DNA from: Henckelia pumila
Lineage: Eukaryota; Streptophyta; Magnoliopsida; Lamiales; Gesneriaceae
Direction: 5' to 3'
Length of the DNA: 64,000 nucleotides
Assembly (NCBI RefSeq): GCF_033568475.1
Contig: NC_133120.1
Location: 175,119,991-175,183,990, forward strand
How positions within the stretch are numbered: position 1 is the first letter of the stretch; every line of letters starts with the position of its first letter. Positions 1 to 10,271 of this stretch are shown here, piece by piece. The position numbers were made by a program, and so were the translations under genes. Below the pieces are notes generated by a model that saw only the letters and a program-made list of their open reading frames with translations, was not told the origin of the DNA and made no database searches.

Positions 1-836
1 GAGCAAAAGAAAATAATTTTTATGTTGGAAGTTGAAGTAGTGTGACAATTTGAGGGGGATTCGTCCCCATACGTGAACTATTGAAGGGCAGTTTACTGCC
101 AATTTAAGAGGTGATTCGTCACCGCCACGTACGTTGGTTTACCACGCTGATCAGTATTTAATGTATGTATGGTTATACTATGGATACAACCTTTCGATGT
201 TAGAAAATACTTTGCTCAACATTGTTTATGTATTATTATGATATTTAAGTTTAATTTAAGTTATGTTATGTCATGATATTTTTTTAAGCATGCTCATTCA
301 TGTATATATTATGTATTAGTACTAAAATTATTTAAATTATTTTTAAACCCTTGTTATGTTAGCATGTTGGGCCTCTAGGCTTACTACACTGGTATGGTGC
401 AGGTGAGTACGTAGAGGAGGATGTGGTACCCACCGGCGGCGAGGACCTATGAGCGGACATGCAGTGACCCCGTGATCGTGACTGTTGTTTGAGTCAATAT
501 GCATGTTTCGAATATTTTATCATGTTATACATTTTTAATTATTTTCAGTAATTGACACTATGGGATGTTTTTATTGAAATATTTTCAGTGCATGCAAAAC
601 TTTAATTTATTTTGTTTTTGTCAATATTTTATTAAACGCATGACTCAGATATTTAATTTATGAAATATTAAGTTTTCGAATTGTTGCATTATTTTATTCA
701 AGTTATTTATCTTTAAATCTATTTATTCTGTGCATATATGTATGGGCATGTATGCACATATTTTTACTTAGTAAGTATATAAAAAAAAAATTCCGCATAT
801 TTATTTATTTATATTTAGAGAGTTAGGGTCGTTTCA
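1..836 (+). mobile_element. 5' LTR (3' part) of Ty3/gypsy element A
   Basis: Non-coding AT-rich sequence ends in ..TTTCA at 836. Two bases later comes a primer-binding site and then gag, so this is the end of a 5' LTR whose start lies outside the window. It does not resemble the LTR at 5066-7128, so the two LTRs that now flank the coding remnants come from different families. No gene is visible in it. Confidence 0.75.
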
Positions 837-838
837 GT

Positions 839-850
839 TGGTATCAGAGC
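839..850 (+). other. Primer-binding site, initiator tRNA-Met type
   Basis: TGGTATCAGAGC is the usual complement of the 3' end of plant initiator methionine tRNA used by many LTR retrotransposons. It begins two bases after the LTR end and precedes gag by about 170 bases. Confidence 0.85.
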
Positions 851-1022
851 ACGGTCCTTGGAAGGGTCATTACTGCTATGCGAGCTCAGAAATCCACACT
901 ACCGGTCTGTAAGTTTTAAGTGTTTATAGCATGATTTACTTTTAAGAATTTAAGTTAGCATTAATGTTAAAACACTTAGTTATGCATGGCGATTTACGTA
1001 AAGAAATATGTGGTGGTGCAGA

Positions 1023-2058
1023 ATGCCTCCGAGACCTATGAACAGACGTGGGGAATCTCCACCTCCACCTCCACCTCCGCTGAACCCTCTTGCAGCATTG
1101 GAGCAGGCCAATGCTAATATGATGGCAGGGATTACTGCTCTGTTGGAGCAGCAGGCTGCACGTCCTAGACTGTCCCACGAGGAGGACGTTGCTGAGGGGT
1201 TCCAGAAGAAGGGGCCGAAGGAGTTCACTGGTACCACCGATACATTGGTGGCTGAGGGGTGGATTCGTTCTTTGGAGTCCATCTTTGCATACATAGGGAT
1301 TACTGACGCCGACAGGGTGAACTGTGCGACTTATATGATGAGGGGAGATGCAGCTCTTTGGTGGGAGGGTGCTGCTAGGGGAGTACATCTTCCTACATTA
1401 ACTTGGGCGGAGTTTAGGCGTATCTTCTACGCCAAGTATTTCACGGAGGATATGCGCAGTCGCATGATCCGGGAGTTTATGAGTCTCCGACAGGGGGACA
1501 GGTCAGTGGTTGAGTATGTGAGACAGATCGAGAGGGGCTGTCATTTTGTGCCTCTGATTTCAGACAGTCCACCGGAGAAGATGAGGCAGTTTGTGGAGGG
1601 ACCGAAGGCGGATATCAAGCATGACGTACGTATGATGGACGTCGCTACATATGAGGCGGCAGTTAGTAGAGCACTGAGGTCAGAAGAGGGTAGGAGAGAG
1701 ATACAGCGAGAGCAGCAGGGGAAGAGACAGATTCAGTCTGGATTTCAGTGACCATCTTCGCAGCCTCCTGCAAAGAAGCAGTATACTGGGCCGTCTAAGG
1801 GCCCGAACCAGTAGCAGAGGCCACAGCAGCAGAGGCCACAGTAGCCGAGGGGCGGGGCCCCTAATACTGGAGGTTTTCCTACTTGCCTGAAGTGTCAGAA
1901 GATGCATTCGGGACCTTGTCTTTTGGGAGCTGGAGTTTGTTTCCACTGTAGAGAGCCGGGGCACCAGATAGCTAGTTGCCCGAGGAAGAAGAACACTGCT
2001 GGTAGAGTGTTCGTTATGCAGGCAGAGGAGGCCGACCCAGACACCTCCTTGATCACCG
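1023..2058 (+). pseudogene. gag: Ty3/gypsy gag (capsid and zinc knuckles), broken by three stops
   Basis: Gag of element A. The likely start is Met at 1023 (MPPRPMNRRG), five codons inside the longer open frame that opens at 1008. A proline run follows, then the retrotransposon Gag domain (ALWWEGAARG, TWAEFRRIFYAKYF, SVVEYVRQIER). In-frame stops fall at 1749 (TGA), 1812 (TAG) and 1842 (TAG). The same frame continues beyond them into a CX2CX3HX3C cluster near 1884 and a classical CX2CX4HX4C knuckle (CFHCREPGHQIASC) near 1936-1979. The stops are of kinds explained by C-to-T change, as expected in methylated silent elements. The frame joins the protease frame only if bases 2059-2271 are removed. 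The intact product would package the element's RNA in a cytoplasmic particle. Confidence 0.9.
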
Positions 2059-2271
2059 GTATATCTTACCCCTAGTATTTTATAATTTCTTCCTTTGGTT
2101 AAGAATTTCAATTTTTTCTTTGTGAAATAATTTGTATTTGGGATTTTTCTATCTGCATGTTAGAATAAGAAGCATGTTTTAATTGTGACTAGAATTAAGG
2201 GTTATTAGTGACTTATCTTTGGGGGAAAGTTTAGTAGTGGTATGAAATTGTTGGGATTCTTCTGCGTGCAG
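2059..2271 (+). other. Putative spliceosomal intron between gag and protease of element A
   Basis: The segment starts GTATATCTT and ends TTCTTCTGCGTGCAG. Removing its 213 bases joins the gag frame ending ..LIT to the protease frame beginning RILVGG without a frame change. Read through, it holds stops (for example TAG at 2073). The related inverted element at 9583-10271 runs from zinc knuckles to protease with no such segment. Splice-like borders plus exact frame restoration favour an intron. A chance insertion is the alternative. Confidence 0.6.
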
Positions 2272-2669
2272 GGAGAATTTTAGTTGGAGGCAACTCCACG
2301 TTTGCGTTGCTAGATTCAGGGGCTACGCATTCGTTTATCTCCCTGGAGTTTATCAGATGGATAGGCATCACACCCGAGATTGTTGACAATGGTTATGATG
2401 TCACTATGCCGTCAGGACAGATTATTTCTACCTCTAGTGTCATTCGAGAACTGGAGTTGGAGCTTCAGGGGCACTCCATTCACGCAGATGTGGTGGTTTT
2501 GCCGTTGAGTGGATTTGATTTGATATTGGGTATGGACTGGTTGACAGTCAATGGAGCTTCGATTGATTTTCGTCGGAGGACAGTGTCAGTGAAACCGCCG
2601 GGAGGCGACCCGTTTACTTTTCATGCATCTCAGAGCAGTGATATTCCTCAGGTGATATCTCTTATTTAG
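2272..2669 (+). pseudogene. Ty3/gypsy aspartic protease (retropepsin-like)
   Basis: Protease of element A, in frame with gag once the putative intron is removed. LLDSGATHSFIS is the catalytic Asp motif (DSGA in plant gypsy elements). Downstream, FDLILGMDWL is the conserved ILGMDWL block. A TAG at 2667 interrupts the frame just before the RT region, and the frame resumes unchanged at 2670. In the living element it would mature the Gag-Pol polyprotein. Confidence 0.9.
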
Positions 2670-3779
2670 GCGAGGAAGCTGTTGAAACGGGGTTGCCAAG
2701 GTTTTCTAGCAAGTATTTTCACGGCCTCAGAATCATCTAGCAGATCATTATCAGAGATAGAGGTGGTTCGTGACTTTTCAGACGTCTTTCCGGAGGATGT
2801 TGCAGGAATTCCACCAGTGAGGGATGTGGAGTTCAGCATCGACTTAGTGCCAGACACCGTGCCTATCTCTAAGGCACCATACAGACTTGCTCCTACCGAG
2901 ATGAAAGAGTTGAAGGAGCAGATACAGGAGTTATTAGAGAAAGGCTTTGTTCGTCCTAGCTTTTCTCCATGGGGAGCTCCAGTGTTATTTGTGAAGAAGA
3001 AGGATGGCAGTATGAGAATGTGCATCGATTATCGAGAGCTCAATAGGGTCACAGTGAAGAATAAGTACCCACTGCCGAGGATAGAGGACTTATTTGATCA
3101 GTTGCAGGGAGCTTCGGTGTTCTCCAAGATCGACCTGCAATCTGGTTATCATCAGCTGCGAGTTAGAGATGCAGATGTGTCCAAGACTACTTTCCGGACA
3201 CGTTATGGGCATTACGAGTTCTTAGTGATGTCATTTGGGATGACCAATGCTCCAGCGATTTTCATGGATCTCATGAACCGAGTTTTTCGGCCGTATCTTG
3301 ATCAGTTCATCATAGTCTTCATTGATGATATCTTGATCTACTCTAGGAGCGTTGAGGAGCATAGGCAGCATCTACAGACAGCCTTGCAGACTTTGAGGGA
3401 GCATCGTTTGTATGCCAAGTTCAGCAAGTGCGAGTTTTGGCTTGAGCAGGTGGCATTTCTTGGCCACATTATTTCTAAAGATGGGATTGCAGTGGATCAG
3501 TCGAAGGTTGAGGCAGTGCAGAAATGGGGTATTCCGAAGAATGCTTCGGAGATTCGCAGTTTCTTGGGTTTGGCAGGATACTATAGGAAGTTCATCAAGG
3601 GTTTTTCCTCTATTGCAATACCCTTGACTTCCTTAACCAAGAAGAATGCGAAGTTTGTTTGGAGTCCAGACTGTCAGAGGAGCTTCGATCAGCTGAAGGA
3701 AGCACTCACTACCGCACCGGTTTTAGCGATGACAGTACCACACTAGGAGTTAGTGGTGTACACCGACGCCATCCGAGTT
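2670..3779 (+). pseudogene. pol: Ty3/gypsy reverse transcriptase, cut off at the start of RNase H
   Basis: The frame continues from the protease. RT landmarks in order are the entry motif around 2850-2900, [11 protein letters not shown] near 3020, [14 protein letters not shown] near 3125, [15 protein letters not shown] near 3235, the catalytic FIDDILIYS near 3320, and [17 protein letters not shown] near 3560. A TAG at 3744 is followed by the first residues of an RNase H region (VVYTDA), and a TGA at 3777 ends recognisable homology. Integrase is absent: the downstream sequence belongs to another family. The catalytic FxDD is intact, but five stops across gag-pol and loss of RNase H and integrase make the element non-autonomous. 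Confidence 0.93.
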
Positions 3780-5052
3780 TGATTGACTGATTGATGAATC
3801 TACTATTGTTTTCCTTGCAGAATGATTCTCAGACATGATCAGATGTTCGATTTTCTGTCAGAAATTTTGTCAGATTGTTTTAATGTCGAATTTGGTATTT
3901 TTAGATAGAGATCTGTGCTTTAGCCTTTCTTTTGTTATATTCTTCGAAGAGACTTTTGTTATTCGAGTACATCTGAGTACAGTGATTATCCTCAGAGCGA
4001 CATATAGCCAGAATAGATGATATGGATTTAGAGCCTTTGCCAAACTATTTAGAAAAGTTCTTGTATGAGCAGTACATGCCATATCTTAAGCTCAGTATTA
4101 TCAGATGTGGTAAATCATGGTACCGACTCTGAAGGTCCATGGTTCGAATTAGAGGAAGTTATGAGACTCCCTAAGCCAGGGAAGAGAAGATTGGGAGTAT
4201 AGTGCATGATACTTGCACTAGCTGACGATTGTCGCTAACTCCTATGAAGATATTGTTTAACCGCTGTCAGATGACTATCTTGATGGCTTTCTTTCGATTA
4301 GTTTCACAGACAGAAACGAGAATCTCTAATGGCATATTTCGATGAGATGTACGAGCAGGAAGTAAATCTCATAGAATTGAGAAGATGATTTATCTGAGTC
4401 ACCTGATTTGAGACCAGATTTGATTAGATGTTATTAGGACAGATGAAGAATTGTCTATCGAAAAGGAAGACGACTTGAACTAGAAAGTCGAAGAATACAA
4501 ATTTTAGATGGAGAATTCGTATTTTGATCGAAAAGATCGAATTTTTCTAAAGATTTTTATTTCAGAGGATTTTTCAGATATAAGAATAGAGAGGAATCTT
4601 TTTTTTTTAGATTGTTTTAATCTCACGAGAGTCTGGAGATGATGGGTGATCTTGCCTACAGACTTGTTTTATTCCGTCTCTTTCTGGTTTTTCACGAATT
4701 GTCTTCCGTCTTTTGATGCGGATTATCACCAGATTTTCGTTGTTGAATTACCAGATCAGAATTTCTTTTTCTCTTTAGCTGATGAGATCGGAATTGTTGA
4801 AGTGACGAATTTCTCGAGACGACTGATTCAGAGTATGACCGAACAGAGTAGCAGCTCCATTGCCAAACCGATTCAGTTGTGTTTGTACAGTTGAGCCGAT
4901 TCGGTTTTGAAGAAGAAGTTAGAAGAACAGAGTTTGTTTGGAGCAACAAATTCAGAGTTAGTCCTGAGAGGAGAATATTTATTGCAGCTTTGACTCTATC
5001 TCGTTCTCTCGAACTTGAACCGTTTTTGATTTCGAGGACGAAATCTATTTTT
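3780..5052 (+). mobile_element. Degenerate internal 3' region of gypsy element B
   Basis: Only short broken frames are seen. Its 3' end (CGAGGACGAAAT just before the polypurine tract) matches the equivalent end of the inverted element at about 8200-8225, so it is taken as decayed pol and 3' leader of family B. I could not recognise a domain between 3790 and 4640. A frame near 4650-5060 is too eroded to assign. Confidence 0.5.
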
Positions 5053-5065
5053 AAAGGGGGAGAAT
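5053..5065 (+). other. Polypurine tract of element B
   Basis: AAAGGGGGAGAAT sits directly before the TGTAAC start of the LTR, the normal place for plus-strand priming. The mirror-image tract at 8185-8198 has the same position relative to its LTR. Confidence 0.75.
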
Positions 5066-7128
5066 TGTAACGCCCCGTTTTTATCTTAACTGATGTTATT
5101 TGAGATATTCGGTGATTTTAGAATTCGAGAGGTGACTTTTAATTAATCAGGGACCTTTTTGCAATTTTCAAAATTTTCAGGGATTAAAATGCAAAATTGA
5201 GTTTTGTTATATGTGTGGCTTTGACTTAGCCATTATATTCATTCTCCTTCATCCTCTTCAACGTGCCATCACCATGAGAGGCGACCAAAAAGCTTCCAAG
5301 CTTTTGTGATTTCTATTTTAGCTCAATCTGTCCGACATAATTTATTTCTGAGTTGATATCTTCGATCACAGCGACGAGTGCTCCGTTTGGAAGTAAGTTT
5401 ATCTTAATTCTGAGAGGTTTGAATTTTTGGATGCCTTTAGAATTGATTTATATTCGGAGAGGATGATGTTGAGATAGCTGTGATAGTATATCTAAGACGG
5501 TTCGAAGATCTATCGACGATTGGATTTGATTTGAATTTTCTTATGATTTTCGAAATTGTGGATTTTGAGATGTGTTGGGATTGATTTGGAATGGATGTTT
5601 GTTGATTGGAATGAGTTTATTTGATTCATATTATGTTGTCTGCATTTCCGGTTTGTTAGAATATAGCCGTTATGCCGTCAGTTTGAGTTTTGGGAATATC
5701 GTTTCGATGTTTTGATTGTACCGAGTTTGATGAGGTTTTGATACCGATATTGATCTTGTGAATTCTTATTTAGATTGAATCAAAGTCAGTGGAGTTGTGA
5801 GATTGCAGCTTTGATCAGTTTGAAAGATTTGAGCTGGTATAGTATCGATTTTCTTATTTATCAATCGAAGAAGTTTGATTGAGTTTTTAAATGAGATTGT
5901 TGTTTTACATATTGAATATTGTGAAACGACGAAAAGGTATAAGACGACTTTTGAATGGAATAGGATGATTAACTTGAATCCGAATTGATTCGAGTGTCCT
6001 AGAAGAAAATCACATACTTGCATGTTTGAATGCTTACTTGAATTTATAATTGAGAATTTTATTCGAATGCATGAGATTACATATGCATTCATATTGAGTC
6101 TTTGATTCGTTCTCAGATAGAATTAGACGATTTGGAGATTATTGTTGAGGGGAATTGGTAGTAGAGACGAACTCCAATGACCTGGGTAACTCTCTATAAT
6201 GCTCCAAAGTCTAGAGGACGCAAGGTATACCGCATTCACCTCGATTGGGAGAGTCGGTGAGTCGTGGGAATATCTTGGCCTCGGGATCCCAATTTACAAG
6301 ACGAAATTCCTTTGATTATCTTGACAGATAATTTTCGAACCCCAAGGATATGCATTGCATTTTATTGCATTACGAATGACATGTTGTTTATATATGAATC
6401 ATGATTTGATATATTACGTGGAATTATATGTTATGTCTCTTTTACTGGGAATTGTATTCTCACCGGATTATTCGGCTGTTGTCTTTGTTTGTATGTGTAC
6501 ATGGCAATAGGTGGGGCATGACCGAGTCAGAGGCAGCATGGCTAGGTGGTTGAGATGATAGACGTGAGACCTTGTTGTTTTAGAAGTCGAATATGTAATC
6601 GAACGTAGATTTTATTCGAACTCATTTTATATCGGTTATGGAACTTAGATTGATGCATGTTCTATTAATTTGAGATTGTATAACTCTAGAACTACCTTGT
6701 AATGTAATATGCATGTTTGGATGTGTTGATGGATGTTTTAGATTGAAGATTGAATTGTTGTTGGAAGTTGGAAAGCATGCCCTGTTTCTGATTTTTTTCT
6801 GATCCCAGGGTGCGCTCGATCCTACGTTTTTCTGAGATCGAGCGCGGCCCATGTTTAATTGGAGGCAGTAACTTTGATCAGATGGTGCGCTCGATCCTGG
6901 AATTTTATAGGATCGAGCGCGACACTTATTATTTCTCGGCAGATAGTTCAGGGAAATGGAGCGCTCGATCCTGGAATTTTATAGGATCGAGTGCAGCACT
7001 ATTCATAGGATCGAGCGCAGCACTATTCATCCGAAATTTTTTTTTTATTTTAATTTTCTACCGAGCTTTGATTATCGATGTTTGCTAATATTATCTTAAG
7101 ATTAGATGATTAGAATCGGGGTCTCACA
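5066..7128 (+). mobile_element. 3' LTR of gypsy element B
   Basis: It starts TGTAACGCCCCG after the polypurine tract and ends GGGGTCTCACA, a typical plant gypsy LTR pair of ends. At about 2.06 kb it is long. It shares blocks (for example ATATCTAAGACGG) with the LTR at 7129-8184 on the other strand. It contains a hairpin array near its 3' end and no supported coding sequence. Confidence 0.7.
6812..7018. repeat. Array of three near-perfect hairpins plus a half unit in the LTR
   Basis: GCGCTCGATCCT ... AGGATCGAGCGC occurs as inverted pairs at 6812-6845, 6887-6920 and 6961-6994. A lone right half (AGGATCGAGCGC) sits at 7007-7018. Stems are 10-12 bp with 8-14 nt loops, and spacing between units is about 75 bp. 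Confidence 0.85.
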
Positions 7129-8184
7129 AAATCAATCTCATCTCGACGTTGTTCCCCAATTCAATCATCGTCGAATCATATCTTATTCTTGATAAAGAAC
7201 TAGCTCAATCCACAAGCTACAAGATATTCAAGCTCTTATTAAAATCTGCTCAAACTCAACTTGATCCTCAAGGTATAAAACTCACAAACCTTGATAAAAT
7301 CTTTTCCGGTTCGAAGCTGGAACTTCTCGAATGCGATCAATCTTAAACCAAATCTGGAAATTAAGTATAACAAGCTATAAACATGAGAATCAACTCAACA
7401 ATGTCCAGCTCAATCAATCTAGACTCAAACTTGATCATTTTTGAACCGACAGCGTAATGGCAGCAAAACCGGCAAAACCAACAACTTAAACCGCATCTAT
7501 ACAATAATATTAACTCAATACCATCCTCATATCAATAAACAAATCTCGAAATCCATAGCCCCAAAAACTCAGATTTTTTGAAAATCTTCAAAAATTGAAA
7601 AACATGTTCAAACGACGATATTTTCTCGATCCGTCTTAGATATGCTATCGTCGTATATCCTAGAACATATTTATACAATCAAATCTTAATTCTAACAACA
7701 TCTTAAAATTCAAACATGGTATAACTTCATCAAACTTACATCAAAACGTAGCTCTCGGTGCAGTGATCACAGATATACGATCAATTCTAAATTTTGACGG
7801 ACGGATGTCGAAAACCCGTAGATTGAAGAAAGCAAAAATGGCGTCCAAGCTCATCCTCTATCTTTCTCGGCTCTTTTTGGAATGGGAAATGATATACATC
7901 CATGTAATATATCATATATAGTCCAAGTGTATCCCACTTGCAAGCTTATTTGCATTTTGGTCCGTGATCCATTTCCAACCATTAATTTAATCCTTCTAAT
8001 TTCTAGAACTTGGAATTTAAATCTTAAATCTCATAATTATCTAATTCAAATATTTTAATCTATTAATTTAATAATCCCAAAATTTAAATCTTAATCCCGC
8101 AAATTTTCAAATTAATTATTTTCCAATTCGAAATTTAAATCTCTAATTTCGGAAATTAATAACTTAATATTTTCGGGTCTTACA
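7129..8184 (-). mobile_element. LTR (partial) of inverted gypsy element B2
   Basis: Read on the minus strand it begins TGTAAGACCCG directly after a polypurine tract (plus 8185-8198). It is about half the length of the related LTR 5066-7128 and stops where that LTR ends, so it is truncated. The two LTRs meet tail to tail at about 7128. There is no gene. Confidence 0.7.
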
Positions 8185-9582
8185 ATTCTCTCCCTTTAAT
8201 ACATGATTTCGTCCTCGAAATCGCATTCTATCTTAACACCAAATATGATAGACTAACTGAATAACTGAAGTACTACTCCCTTCAATCATATAGCTCCGGA
8301 TACTTATCTAATTCTGTTTTTCTAAATGCAGTACATAGAAGAGAATATGGCTGATGCTTCTCAATCTTAGACACTTGAAGGATAATTCTTCAATTCTATC
8401 ACCTCTGAAAATTCAAGGAAGCTAATCTGTATGCTAAATTGCTAACTGTTTAGCTCAATGACCTCTTGACTATCTTTCTGAATCGTTTATGCTCTGGAAA
8501 GAGATATCTTGAATCTACACCGTCACTCTATTCAAAGCTTCAAGATCCGCATCGTAATTCCTTGCTGATAGTTAAGTACTAGAACACCCAAATTCGGCCA
8601 CATATGCTTTCATTTCCTTCCGACAACAGGCCTATTGAATGGATATTAAACTTATTGTTGTGCGTCTCTTTCAGAATCTGATAACTCATTTCTGAAATAT
8701 CTGACACAAACATATAATTATTCACAACAGAATCCATCCACTATGATCTGATGCTTTAACTCATGTCTTGATCTGACGTTCTCTATTGAATTCGAAATGC
8801 TTTGATCTAAGTTCTGTGTTTCTTCAATCTTCTTAAGCAAGTTTGGCTCATCTTCGATCGACAAATTCTGGTTGGTTGTGCATTTGTCTGAAAATTCAAG
8901 CCAAAAAACACAGAAATCCATAATCAATTGATCAAGTACCCATCTGATTCTCTCTTTCTGTTTCCCAAGTGCTGGCAAATCACACAATTAACCCATAAAT
9001 CTTGACGGTACTCTAACTTTCTATATCAATTACAAGCCAACAAACTCAAAATACGCTGAACATATCCATCAGAGGATCAATAACTCTTAGAATCAAAAGA
9101 AATGACTCAAGATCGAGAACAATCTCCCAATCATGGAAATGAAAAAGCAATTATTCTGGACCACAAGCTCTGCTAAGTGAAAACAACTCACTTGCATCTC
9201 ATAAATCAAAGCGAGTAAATCAAATCAGACTCTATGAATAAAGAAATTAGAGCCAATCAATATCGATTGAGGTAAAATAACAAAACCCCACAATCAATAT
9301 TTAGCAATTCAAGAATCATATCTCCAGACTGATGTAATAACTTCAACATAATCAAAGGAAAAAGGCTCAACTGTAACCGATTTTCCTATCTTTATCAGAT
9401 CCATTAACTCTTATTAGCGATGCACATCAAAATCTTATCAACTAAATCTTTCTTGCTTAACAATCAAACGGAATCTTAATTTTAGAACTCAAACTTTAAA
9501 ATCTCTATTCATCTGTTATTTCTGGTCTGATTCTTTCTACTTTCTAAAAACAGTCTACAGTTGCACTGTACTGGTTAACGCA
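8185..9582 (-). pseudogene. Decayed gypsy pol remnants (integrase region) of element B2
   Basis: No long frame survives. On the minus strand 8718-8987 reads like the linker before integrase (LPALGKQKERIRWV ... SIENVRSRHELKHQI). It is followed, with frame changes, by fragments resembling the integrase N-terminal zinc region, and near 8310-8220 by a C-terminal fragment (ELDKYPELYD). RT itself is not recognisable, so several hundred codons have been deleted or scrambled. The assignment rests on order and on short similarities. Confidence 0.5.
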
Positions 9583-10262
9583 TCAATATCTAACATAAAT
9601 AGATATCTCAAGTACCACAAAATCATGCTCAATTTTATTGCCATCAAATTGTAATTCACATCCTCTGACGAAGATCACATATACCTTATTTTTCCATAGG
9701 CGATGATATAGAAAATACGAAAGCAAAGGCTCAACAGGAAAAGAATATAATGCAAAAAATTTCTCAGCTATAAATGTATGCGATGCACCAGCGTCAATCA
9801 ACACATAAGCAGGATAACCAGAGACAACACAGTTACCTGCAATCACGTTGTCAGGTTCATCTTGAGCCTGATCCTTTGTAAGTGCAAAGACTCTTCCTTG
9901 CTGTCTAGGAGGTTGGCTTACACTCTGGCTCTCTCCCTGTCTACTCTATTCTGGTCTACTCGGAGGATGAAAGGAATGTACGGAAGTAGCTTGTCTGTCA
10001 GAAGGATTTGCACCATGTGAAGTTTCAGATCTGCGTGTTGGACACACTCTTGCATAATGTCCTGGCCTGTTACATATATTACAATTCCCAGTAACTCCCT
10101 TGCAATCGTCATTGGAGTGTCTTCCCCCACACTTATTGCAAAACCATCCGGAATACCCTGAGCTCTGGCCTGAACCAAATTGTCATGAATCAATAGAACT
10201 AGAGGAACTGCTTCCAGGCCTCTTAAACTGCTTACTTTTAGGCTTAAAATGATCTGTTCTGC
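9583..10262 (-). pseudogene. Gypsy gag C-terminus (two zinc knuckles) and protease of element B2
   Basis: On the minus strand two knuckles follow each other: CNKCGGRHSNDDC (plus about 10138-10100) and CNICNRPGHYARVC (plus about 10084-10043). A TAG at plus 9946-9948 breaks the frame, which continues into the protease region, where VLIDAGASHTFIA (plus about 9800) is the retropepsin Asp motif with DAGA in place of DSGA. Another stop lies upstream near plus 10190. Unlike element A there is no intron-like block between knuckles and protease. The gene is cut at 10271 by an LTR-like sequence. Confidence 0.8.
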
Positions 10263-10271
10263 TGCTACCAC

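Noticed and set aside
839..850. TGGTATCAGAGC sites taken as tRNA gene ends
   Set aside because: Each lies next to an LTR end or viral leader and lacks a cloverleaf; they are primer-binding sites. No tRNA, rRNA gene or CRISPR array was found in the window.
942..1388. 148-codon minus-strand frame over gag
   Set aside because: It is the shadow of the gag frame on the other strand, which has clear domain motifs.
3835..4082. Short open frames on both strands after the gypsy RT
   Set aside because: They are mutually overlapping, without motifs, and lie in degenerate element sequence.
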